From positions 171,231 through 235,230 of the forward strand of contig WGLR01000012.1 in NCBI GenBank assembly GCA_016125475.1: a stretch of DNA of 64,000 bases. Direction: 5' to 3'. Below the pieces are notes generated by a model. The model made no database searches, was not told where the DNA came from, and was given only the letters and a program-made list of their open reading frames with translations. The stretch's first letter is position 1; each line of letters opens with the position of its first letter. This document shows, one piece after another, positions 1 to 8,209 of the stretch. A program made the translations under genes and the position numbers. Source of the stretch: Betaproteobacteria bacterium. Its GTDB lineage: Bacteria; Pseudomonadota; Gammaproteobacteria; Burkholderiales; Ga0077523.

Positions 1-75
1 ACGGTGGATGCCGCGCGTGACCCCGTCCGGGTCGCGCCGGGGGCATTGGTGTCGCGAACACACGCACACGCTGCC

Positions 76-780
76 TCATGGGGCGAGCAGACGCACGAGT
101 TCGGGGTCGTCGCGAAGGGTTTCGGACGGTCCCTCGAGCGCGATGTGACCGCGATCCATGACATAGCAGTACCGAGAGACACGCAATGCGAGCTTCACAT
201 GCTGCTCCACGATCAGGATCGCGATTTCCCGGGAGAGTTGCTCGAGCCTCTGCGCGATTTCCTCGATCACGCCGTGCCAGACGCCTTCGGTCGGCTCGTC
301 GAGCATGAGCAGGTGTGGTCGCGCAAGCAGTGCCCGACTGATCGCGAGCATCTTTCTCTCCCCGCCGGAAAGCGTCCCGGCCTTCTGAGTGAGCCTCTGT
401 CCGAGACGCGGGAACAGATCCAGCATCTCGTCGATTCGCTGCCGGCCCGTACGATCACCCATCGCGCCGACGAGGAGGTTCTCCCTGACCGTGAGACTGC
501 CGAAGATGGCCTGTTCCTGAGGCACGTGGCCAAGCCCCCTGCGCACGCGCTTCTCGGTTGCCATGCGGGTGCAGTCCCTGCCTTCGAAACGCACGGTCCC
601 GCGCGACGGGCGCAGGTCGCCCGCGAGCGTCCGGAGAAGCGTCGTCTTTCCGGCGCCATTGCGGCCGAGAATCGCCACGCCCCCACGGCCGGGAACCTTC
701 AGCGAGACGCCGAACAGCGCCTGGCTCCTCCCGTAGTGCGTGACGATGTCTTCCGCCTGGAGCAGAACGTCTTCAGACAT
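76..780 (-). CDS. ABC transporter ATP-binding protein, LivF/UrtE type
   Basis: Walker A GRNGAGKTT, signature LSGGERKM, Walker B LLMLDEPTEG; start MSEDVLLQ within the 76-804 ORF; last gene of a transporter operon. Confidence 0.9.
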   Translation of the reverse strand: MSEDVLLQAEDIVTHYGRSQALFGVSLKVPGRGGVAILGRNGAGKTTLLRTLAGDLRPSRGTVRFEGRDCTRMATEKRVRRGLGHVPQEQAIFGSLTVRENLLVGAMGDRTGRQRIDEMLDLFPRLGQRLTQKAGTLSGGERKMLAISRALLARPHLLMLDEPTEGVWHGVIEEIAQRLEQLSREIAILIVEQHVKLALRVSRYCYVMDRGHIALEGPSETLRDDPELVRLLAP

Positions 781-1507
781 TGGCGAGGTAAGCCTCCTTG
801 ACACGTTCGTCCTTCTGCACCTCCGCCGTCGATCCCGTCGCGACGACCCTGCCCTGATCGAGCACGGTGAGCGAGTCGCAGATGTCGCGGATGAAGTCGA
901 GATCGTGCTCGACGATGAGAAGGGAGCAGTGGGACCGGATGGGGGCGAGGAGCTCGCCGGTGGCCCGACGCTCCTGCGGGCTCATGCCGGCCGTCGGCTC
1001 GTCGAGAAGCAGCACCTTGGGTTCCCGCGCGAGCGCAATCGCTATCTCCAGCCACTGCTGCTGACCGTGCGACAGCACGCCTGCGAGGTCGTCCCTGCGG
1101 TCGTCGAGCCGGAAACGCTCGAGGAAAGCCATGACCTTCTCGTCGAGTCGTCGTCGGGAGCTCGAGAAAATCTGGGCGGCCATGGACTCGCCGGCCTGCA
1201 CGGAGAGCAGCACGTTGTCGTACACCGACAGTTCGGGGAAGATCGCGGTGATCTGGAACTTCAGGCTCAGTCCGGCGCGCGAGCGAGTCGGAGACGTCGC
1301 GCGGGTGATGTCCTGGCCCGCCAGCACGATCGAGCCCGACGTCGCGAATTCGGCGCCTGCGATGCACTTGAGCAGCGTGCTCTTGCCCGAGCCGTTCGGT
1401 CCGATGAGACCGTGAAACTCGTTCGCCCTGACATACAGATCGACGCCGTCGAGCGCCGCGAGCGACCCGTAGACCTTCGAGATCGCCCGCGCTTCAAGCA
1501 GCTTCAT
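773..1507 (-). CDS. ABC transporter ATP-binding protein, LivG/UrtD type
   Basis: Walker A GPNGSGKST, LSHGQQQWLEIA, LLLDEPTAGMSPQE; start MKLLEARAISKVYG. Confidence 0.9.
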   Translation of the reverse strand: MKLLEARAISKVYGSLAALDGVDLYVRANEFHGLIGPNGSGKSTLLKCIAGAEFATSGSIVLAGQDITRATSPTRSRAGLSLKFQITAIFPELSVYDNVLLSVQAGESMAAQIFSSSRRRLDEKVMAFLERFRLDDRRDDLAGVLSHGQQQWLEIAIALAREPKVLLLDEPTAGMSPQERRATGELLAPIRSHCSLLIVEHDLDFIRDICDSLTVLDQGRVVATGSTAEVQKDERVKEAYLANV

Positions 1508-2558
1508 GTCTCGTCCCGGCAACGGGATCTGCGGCCTGCTTCGGACGCCCGAACGACCCGACACGCTCACGATCACTGACCAGAAGGCCCATGATCCCGG
1601 TCGGACGGAACATGACGAGCGCGAGCAGCAGGAGGCCCAGCACGATGGGCCAGCCCGTCTCCCAGTACTGGGAGAGTGCGTAGCTCATGATCTCGATGAG
1701 GCCGACGCCGATGATCGGCCCGATCAGAGTGCCTACCCCACCGAACAGTGCGTACAGGACCACCTGCGTGGAGAGCACCGGTCCGAGCTGCCCCGGCCCC
1801 ATGAACCCTTCGTGAAACGCGTACATGCCGCCGGCCGTGCCGGCGATGAGTCCGCCCAGCGAGAACACGACACCCTTGTAGTTCTGGACCCGGTAACCGA
1901 GAAACGCGATGCGGCTCTCCTGCTGCCGGATACCCGCGAGAACGAGCCCGAACTGCGATCGCATGAGAAGCCGCACGAGCACGTAAACCGTGGCGAGGAT
2001 TCCGAGCGCCATGAAATAGAACAGGATGCCTTCCTCGATCTCGACCCCGCCGATCGTCAGGCGGGGCAGCGACGAGATGCCGTTCTGTCCGCCCACGTAC
2101 GACCAGCCGCGTGCAAGACGCTCGACGACGTAGGAGCCGGTGAGCGTCCCGAGTGCGACGAACACCACGGTGGTCGGGCGTCGGCCGAGGATGACGATGA
2201 TCGCGAGCACGAGTGCGCTCAGGAGGCCCGTCACGGCAGCAGTCGGGAGCAGGACCAGGACCGAGGTGACATCGAGTTTCGTGGCGATCAGCGCAGCCGT
2301 GTAGCCCGCCACGCCGAAGAACAGAGCCTGGCCGAAGCTCATGATTCCGCCGAAGCCCCAGACCATGTCGAACGAGATCGCGAGCAGCCCCAGTATGAGC
2401 ACCTTGGTCGCGAAGAGGATCCAGAAATCCTCCACGAGCCAGGGCAGGGGAATGGCTGCGACGAGAAGGGCGATCTCGATCCACGGGAGCACCCGACGGT
2501 AGGCCGGGGCACGTTGCCTACCGCCGGAATTCTCTTGCATGAGGGGCATCGTTCCCAT
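1494..2558 (-). CDS. ABC transporter permease, LivM/UrtC type
   Basis: Multi-TM protein with FDMVWGFGGIMSFGQALFFGVAGY motif typical of LivM permeases; overlaps the downstream ATPase gene. Confidence 0.88.
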   Translation of the reverse strand: MGTMPLMQENSGGRQRAPAYRRVLPWIEIALLVAAIPLPWLVEDFWILFATKVLILGLLAISFDMVWGFGGIMSFGQALFFGVAGYTAALIATKLDVTSVLVLLPTAAVTGLLSALVLAIIVILGRRPTTVVFVALGTLTGSYVVERLARGWSYVGGQNGISSLPRLTIGGVEIEEGILFYFMALGILATVYVLVRLLMRSQFGLVLAGIRQQESRIAFLGYRVQNYKGVVFSLGGLIAGTAGGMYAFHEGFMGPGQLGPVLSTQVVLYALFGGVGTLIGPIIGVGLIEIMSYALSQYWETGWPIVLGLLLLALVMFRPTGIMGLLVSDRERVGSFGRPKQAADPVAGTRHEAA

Positions 2559-2602
2559 GAGTCGTCACAGGGGTCGACAGGACGGACGAGGCGCTGGCCG
2601 TG

Positions 2603-3835
2603 CTACAGGCACTCGCGCGGGTCGACCAGCCCCTTGCTCTTCTCGACGATCTCGTAGGTTCCTTTCCTGGCCACCGCCGTGTACATGTTCATGCGCACAT
2701 GCATCGTGCCGGGCACGACCTCGCATGGCCCGCCGAGGCCATCGGCGAGCCTTGCGTGATCCAGCGCCTCCGACACGGCGTCTCGCCTGACGCTCTTCGC
2801 GCCCTTGACGGCTTCCGCCCACAGATTGAGGCCACGCCACATGCCGGTGGCCGCACTGCCTGCCGTCAGCGGATTCTTGGTTCCGTACAGCCTGGTGTAC
2901 TTGTCCTGAACCTGATTGCCGAACGGGTCGTTCACGGCCTTGAAATAGTCGAGGCAGCTCGCGAGGCCCTCGATCTCGTGTGCAGGCGTGATGTTCAGCG
3001 CATTCTCGTCATAGTAGACGCAGGCGAGCCGGCCCCCCTTCTTCGAGAATCCCGCCTCGTAGAGCTGCTTGAACAGGGCGGCGACTCCTGGCGGAATGGT
3101 CGTGTTGAACACCACGTTGACCCCGCTCGACATGATCTTGTTGACCGTCGCGCTGTAGTCGTTGTGGTCGACCGGGAAGTATTCCTCGCCGACGACTTCG
3201 CCGCCGTGCGACTCGATCACCTTGCGGGCGTACTTGTTCAGCACGTGCGGCCACACGTAGTCGGCGGAGGGCAGATAGAACTTCTTGCCGCCGTTCCTGA
3301 TGAGCCAGGGTATGAAGGTGTCGCACTGCTGTGCGGGCGTCGGGCCGGTGCAATAGAGGTACTTCGTGCATTCCAGACCTTCATAGAGCTGCGGATAGAT
3401 GTAGAGCGTCCTCCCGCGGTGCACGATCGTGTCCTTGATCGCATTGCGCATCGAGCTCGTGATCCCGCCCAGGACCACGTCCACGCGATCCTTCTGCACG
3501 AGCTCGCGCACGCGTGTGACGGCGAGCTGCTCGTTCGTGGCCGTATCCTTGAGGATCATCTGCAAGGGGCGCCCCAGCAGACCGCCCGCCGCGTTCATTT
3601 CGTCGATGACCATCCTGGCCACCTGAGAGTTGGGAATGCCCCCCCAGCTGATCGGGCCCGTGAGATCCGTCGCGATGCCCACCTTGATGGGAGCTGCAGC
3701 CCATGCTCCTCGCGGATTCAGGATCCACGTGCCCGCACCAGCGGCGGTCATGCCTGCGAGCACGCCTGCCCGCTGCAGAAACAGACGGCGCTCGTAGGAC
3801 CGAACGCGTCCTGCCACCTCGTCTCGTTGCGACAT
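2603..3835 (-). CDS. Periplasmic substrate-binding protein, urea/short-chain amide type (UrtA/AmiC-like)
   Basis: N-terminal export signal then APIKVGIATDLTGPISWGG, LGRPLQMILKDTATN, YPQLYEGLECTKYLYCTGPTPAQQ; lies between the permease genes. Confidence 0.85.
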   Translation of the reverse strand: MSQRDEVAGRVRSYERRLFLQRAGVLAGMTAAGAGTWILNPRGAWAAAPIKVGIATDLTGPISWGGIPNSQVARMVIDEMNAAGGLLGRPLQMILKDTATNEQLAVTRVRELVQKDRVDVVLGGITSSMRNAIKDTIVHRGRTLYIYPQLYEGLECTKYLYCTGPTPAQQCDTFIPWLIRNGGKKFYLPSADYVWPHVLNKYARKVIESHGGEVVGEEYFPVDHNDYSATVNKIMSSGVNVVFNTTIPPGVAALFKQLYEAGFSKKGGRLACVYYDENALNITPAHEIEGLASCLDYFKAVNDPFGNQVQDKYTRLYGTKNPLTAGSAATGMWRGLNLWAEAVKGAKSVRRDAVSEALDHARLADGLGGPCEVVPGTMHVRMNMYTAVARKGTYEIVEKSKGLVDPRECL

Positions 3836-3837
3836 GT

Positions 3838-4692
3838 TCAACTCCTCCATCTGGAAAGTAGACCTTCGGGACGAAACTTGACGATGACGATTGCGATGAG
3901 GAACACCAGAAGATTTGCGACCACGGGCTTGATCACCCAGGGCAGGGCCGCGCTGGTCGCGCCGACCAGCGCGGCGCCCGCGACCGAACCCTCGAAGCTG
4001 CCCATGCCCCCGAGCATCACGGCGAGAAACGATTTGATGAGAAACGGCACGCCCAGATCGGCATTCAGCGAATAGATCGGCACCATGAGTCCGCCTGCGA
4101 GACCCGCGAGACCCGCGCCCAGGGCGAACGTGGCGGCGTACACGCGAGACGTCGAGATTCCCGACGCGCGTGCGAGCGCGGGATTCTCGAGCGACGCGCG
4201 CATCTGCAGCCCGAACCGCGTCCGCACGAGCAGCAGATAACACCCGACCATGACCACCACGGTGATCACGATCACGGCAGAGCGCCATTTCGAGATGGAG
4301 AAGTGTCCGAGGCCGAACGATCCGACGAGCGGGGCACTCACGTTGTAGAACTGACCCCCGAGCAGGCCACGCACCCCTTCACGCAGCACGAGCGCGATCG
4401 CGTAGGTGCCCAGCATGGCGACGACGGGCGCCGCATAGAACCGGCGGATGACGAGCCGCTCGAGCACGAGTCCGACGATCGCAACGCACAATGGAGCGAG
4501 CAACATGCCGAACCAGGAAGGCATGCCGGTGCCTTCCACGAGGTAGACGGTGTACGCACCCAGGAGCACGAATTCGCCGTGCGCGAAATTGAAGATGCCC
4601 ATCATGCTGGCGATGATGCCCAGCCCGAGCACGACGAGGACGAAGATCGCGCTGTATGCAGCCACATCGAAGACGAACGGAACGACGTCCAT
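3838..4692 (-). CDS. ABC transporter permease, LivH/UrtB type
   Basis: MGIFNFAHGEFVLLGAY and GLAGGLMVPIYSLNADLG motifs of LivH permeases; start MDVVPF. Confidence 0.88.
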   Translation of the reverse strand: MDVVPFVFDVAAYSAIFVLVVLGLGIIASMMGIFNFAHGEFVLLGAYTVYLVEGTGMPSWFGMLLAPLCVAIVGLVLERLVIRRFYAAPVVAMLGTYAIALVLREGVRGLLGGQFYNVSAPLVGSFGLGHFSISKWRSAVIVITVVVMVGCYLLLVRTRFGLQMRASLENPALARASGISTSRVYAATFALGAGLAGLAGGLMVPIYSLNADLGVPFLIKSFLAVMLGGMGSFEGSVAGAALVGATSAALPWVIKPVVANLLVFLIAIVIVKFRPEGLLSRWRS

Positions 4693-5114
4693 TGACTCCT
4701 CACGACTGGCAAACGTGTACACGACGGATCGCAGATTGCGTGCCTGTCGGTGCCGTGCGACCTGGAAGTGCCTAACTCATGGAATCGCCGGAAATATTTT
4801 CCCGTGAACGGAAGGCATTCCGGTCAGGGAAGGCAGCGGCGGCGCCCGTCCGACGCGCAGCGGTCCGCGCCCATGCACCGATCTGGCGCGAGAGAGGATA
4901 AGGCTCCCTGTCGAACCGGTACAAGCGGAAACGTTTGCGCATCGCAGTATCGGATCGTCGGGGGCGCGTGGTGCAGGACGGGTAGTCCGCGTGCCATCCT
5001 CTCCGCGTGACGGGCAGCTGGCCGCCGCCTTCGTACTGCGGTTGCGCACTGCGTCATCGCTGTCCCGATCGCGTGGTCGAGTCGTGACCCCGCGACGCCC
5101 GGCGGGACATCCCG

Positions 5115-5576
5115 CTAGCCCAGCTCGGACGATCCTGTGCCGTGGGGCGGGGTGTGCTCCCGGGCACTCAGGAGGGAAGCGCCCGTGTGCACCATCATTC
5201 CGAGGAGCATGGCGGGCAGGAAGATCCACGTCTCCCAGGACGACATCCCGATGGTGGCGATCGCACTGCCGGGGCAGTACCCGGCGAGTCCCCAGCCGAC
5301 CCCGAAAAGTGCCGTGCCGGTGACGAGCCGTCCGTCCACGGCCGTCGCGCCCGGGAGGAGGAAACGGTCGGCCAGCAGGGGGCGATCTCGTCGCAGAACC
5401 TTGCGGAACGCGATGGCCGTCACCGTCACGGCACTTCCGAGGACGAAAAGCAGGCTGGGATCCCACGCGCCCCCGACGTCGAGGAACGCGAGCACCCGGT
5501 TCGGGTCGGTCATGGATGCGAGCGCCAGGCCACCGCCGAAGAGCAGACCGGACGCGAATGCCGCCAGAGCTCTCAT
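5115..5576 (-). CDS. YeeE/YedE family (DUF6691-like) membrane protein, half-size
   Basis: FASGLLFGGGLALASMTDP..VLAFLD, GWGLAGYCPGSAIATIG. Confidence 0.8.
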   Translation of the reverse strand: MRALAAFASGLLFGGGLALASMTDPNRVLAFLDVGGAWDPSLLFVLGSAVTVTAIAFRKVLRRDRPLLADRFLLPGATAVDGRLVTGTALFGVGWGLAGYCPGSAIATIGMSSWETWIFLPAMLLGMMVHTGASLLSAREHTPPHGTGSSELG

Positions 5577-5579
5577 GAT

Positions 5580-6011
5580 TCAGGCGACTCCGAACACATG
5601 GCGCACGGTGAACGTCGTCGCGATGGCCGTCGCGAGGAATATCGCCGTCGCGACGGCCGACCGGGGCGACAGGCGGCCGAGACCACAGACCCCGTGGCCG
5701 CTCGTGCAGCCACTTCCGAGCGACGCCCCGAAGCCGACGAGGAGGCCGCCCGCCGTGAGCAGGCCCGCAGGGAAATCGGGGCGATCCGTGTGCACCGTCC
5801 CTGTCAGGGACGAGAAAACGAACGCACCGAGAATGGTTCCGGCGACGAAATACACGCGCCAGGCCGCATCACCGCGGGGGCCTTCGAGCAGACCCGACAC
5901 GATGTGGCTTGCCCCCGCGATGCGTCCGTTGCAGAGCAGCAGCAGGGCTGCAGCCGCACCGATCATCGCACCGCCGGCCAGCGCCGGAAAATAAGGAAAA
6001 GATTGCAACAT
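5580..6011 (-). CDS. YeeE/YedE family membrane protein, half-size
   Basis: Start MLQSFPYFPALAGGAMIGAAAALLLLCNGRIAG; GFGASLGSGCTSGHGVCGLGRLSPRS motif; stop 3 nt upstream of the partner ORF. Confidence 0.8.
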   Translation of the reverse strand: MLQSFPYFPALAGGAMIGAAAALLLLCNGRIAGASHIVSGLLEGPRGDAAWRVYFVAGTILGAFVFSSLTGTVHTDRPDFPAGLLTAGGLLVGFGASLGSGCTSGHGVCGLGRLSPRSAVATAIFLATAIATTFTVRHVFGVA

Positions 6012-6278
6012 TTCTCGTGACGCACGTTCCCATCGGACAGTCGGCAGCGTAGCCGAGCCACCGGGCCCGGCCAATCGGCGTATTTCGATATCGATATGCC
6101 AATCCGTTGTATCGCCCGGCCCGCTGCCGTCCGTGCATCCGAAACGGGCCTGCACGCGTATGAGTTCCTGGACGCGACGGACGGATCGCGACACGTGCGC
6201 ATCGCCGCCTTGCCGTGACCCCGTTGCGTATCCCGGCTAGACTGCCTCCGATACACAGGAACGGACACAGGACACTCC

Positions 6279-7247
6279 ATGCACGCCACGCTGCCTCTCC
6301 TCGAAACATCCGACTTTCCGGAGATTCGTCGTCACAAGCTCGTCACGCTGCAGGTCAATGTCGGTTATCGCTGCAACCAGGCCTGTCTGCACTGCCACGT
6401 GAACGCGAGCCCGGATCGCAAGGAGATGATGGGCGCCGAGGTCGCCGAAGAGGTGCTCGACTACCTTCGCGCGTCCGGTGCCGAGGTGCTCGACATCACC
6501 GGCGGCGCGCCGGAGCTCAATCCCCACTTCCGGCGCCTCGTCGAAGCGGCGCGCGGGATGGGGAGGCACGTGATCGACCGGTGCAACCTCACGATCCTCA
6601 CGGAACCGGGTCAGGATGACCTCGCAGGGTTCCTGGCCCGCCACGGTGTCGAGGTCATCGCGTCGTTGCCCTGCTACACGGAGGAACTCGTCGATCGGCA
6701 GCGCGGCAAGGGCGTCTACGAGCGAAGCATCGCTGGCATCAGGCGTCTGAATGCACTCGGCTACGGTGACCCGGACTCGGGGCTCGAACTCAATCTCGTC
6801 TACAACCCTCAGGGGCCGTCCCTGCCGCCTGCCCAGGACGCACTCGAGGAAGACTACCGCCGGGTCCTCGGCGAGAACTTCGGCATCCGTTTCAATCGTC
6901 TGTTCACGCTTGCGAACATGCCGATCCAGCGGTTCGGCTCCACGCTCGTGAGCAAGGGCCAGTTCGACGACTACATGCGTCTGCTCAAGAGCAGTGCGCG
7001 GCCCGAGAACCTCGCGTCGGTGATGTGCCGCACGCTCGTGTCGGTCGACTGGCAGGGCTACGTCTACGACTGCGACTTCAACCAGATGCTCGGACTGCCG
7101 CTCGCGATCGCAGGCAGGCCCAAGGTCCGGCTGCCGGAACTCATCCGGCACGACCTCGCGGGCAACCCGATCGCCGTGGCCGACCACTGTTACGGGTGCA
7201 CCGCCGGACAGGGGTCGAGCTGCGGCGGTGCCCTGAAGTCCGCCTAG
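6279..7247 (+). CDS. arsS: Arsenosugar biosynthesis radical SAM protein ArsS-like
   Basis: CNQACLHCHVNASPDRKEMM radical SAM CxxxCxxC; C-terminal CYGCTAGQGSSCGG typical of the ArsS family (cysteine variant). Confidence 0.85.
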   Translation: MHATLPLLETSDFPEIRRHKLVTLQVNVGYRCNQACLHCHVNASPDRKEMMGAEVAEEVLDYLRASGAEVLDITGGAPELNPHFRRLVEAARGMGRHVIDRCNLTILTEPGQDDLAGFLARHGVEVIASLPCYTEELVDRQRGKGVYERSIAGIRRLNALGYGDPDSGLELNLVYNPQGPSLPPAQDALEEDYRRVLGENFGIRFNRLFTLANMPIQRFGSTLVSKGQFDDYMRLLKSSARPENLASVMCRTLVSVDWQGYVYDCDFNQMLGLPLAIAGRPKVRLPELIRHDLAGNPIAVADHCYGCTAGQGSSCGGALKSA

Positions 7248-7254
7248 GATCTCC

Positions 7255-8184
7255 ATGGCTCGGGAGCAGCCCGGACGCGCCTGTCCCCTTCACTACCGGT
7301 ACGCTCCAGAGTCGTTCGCGGCCGCGCCGTCGATCGGCACCGACGTGCTCTACGTCGTCGGCGGGCTGTACGGCAATCCGTTCGCGCTCGATGCAGTGCT
7401 CGCACTCGCGGCCCGGGAACGCACCGAACCGCTCATCGTCTTCAACGGCGACTTCCACTGGTTCGATGTCGATCCCGGGGTTTTCGAACGCGTCGACCGC
7501 GCCGTCTCGCACCACGAGCGGTTGCGCGGCAATGTCGAGACGGAACTCGCCGGGGACGACGATGCGGCGGGGTGCGGCTGCGCATACCCCGAGTGGGTCG
7601 GCGACGCCGAAGTCGATCGGTCCAACAGGATCCTGCTGCGCCTGCGCGATGCCGCGCGGCGGTTTCCGGCCCGTCTCGAGGCGCTTGCCGCACTGCCGAT
7701 GTGGCGCGTCGCGGACGTCGGTGGAATCCGCATCGGCATCGTCCACGGCGACGCGTGGTCGCTGTCGGGCTGGGCGTTCTCGCAGGAGCGTCTCGCGGAT
7801 GACCCGAGGGCGGTCCAGCGCGCCATTCACGCGGCGGGTGTGCACGTGTTCGCGTCGTCGCACACGTGCCTGCCCGTGCTTCTGAACACGCACGCTGGCG
7901 TGCTCGTCAACAACGGCGCGGCGGGCATGCCGAACTTCACGGGAACTCGGTTCGGCATCATCACGCGCATCGCGACCCGGGATGCCCCGGAGCCTGCTCT
8001 CTATGGCGTCGAACGCGACGGCGTGCGTATCGAAGCCCTGCCATTGCACTACGACGCGCCCGCGTGGATCGAGCTCTTCGACGCGCAGTGGCCTCCGGGC
8101 TCCCCCGCGCAAATTTCCTATCGGGAACGAATCGTTTCGGGCCCGCGCTACGTACAACACCAGGCAATGCGAACCGTCGGCTGA
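7255..8184 (+). CDS. Metallophosphoesterase-like protein
   Basis: VVGGLYGNPFALDAV, IVFNGDFHWFD, GIVHGDAWSL, ASSHTCLP; 7 nt after arsS stop. Confidence 0.7.
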   Translation: MAREQPGRACPLHYRYAPESFAAAPSIGTDVLYVVGGLYGNPFALDAVLALAARERTEPLIVFNGDFHWFDVDPGVFERVDRAVSHHERLRGNVETELAGDDDAAGCGCAYPEWVGDAEVDRSNRILLRLRDAARRFPARLEALAALPMWRVADVGGIRIGIVHGDAWSLSGWAFSQERLADDPRAVQRAIHAAGVHVFASSHTCLPVLLNTHAGVLVNNGAAGMPNFTGTRFGIITRIATRDAPEPALYGVERDGVRIEALPLHYDAPAWIELFDAQWPPGSPAQISYRERIVSGPRYVQHQAMRTVG

Positions 8185-8209
8185 ACGGGCCGGCAGCCCT
8201 GGAGAGGAC

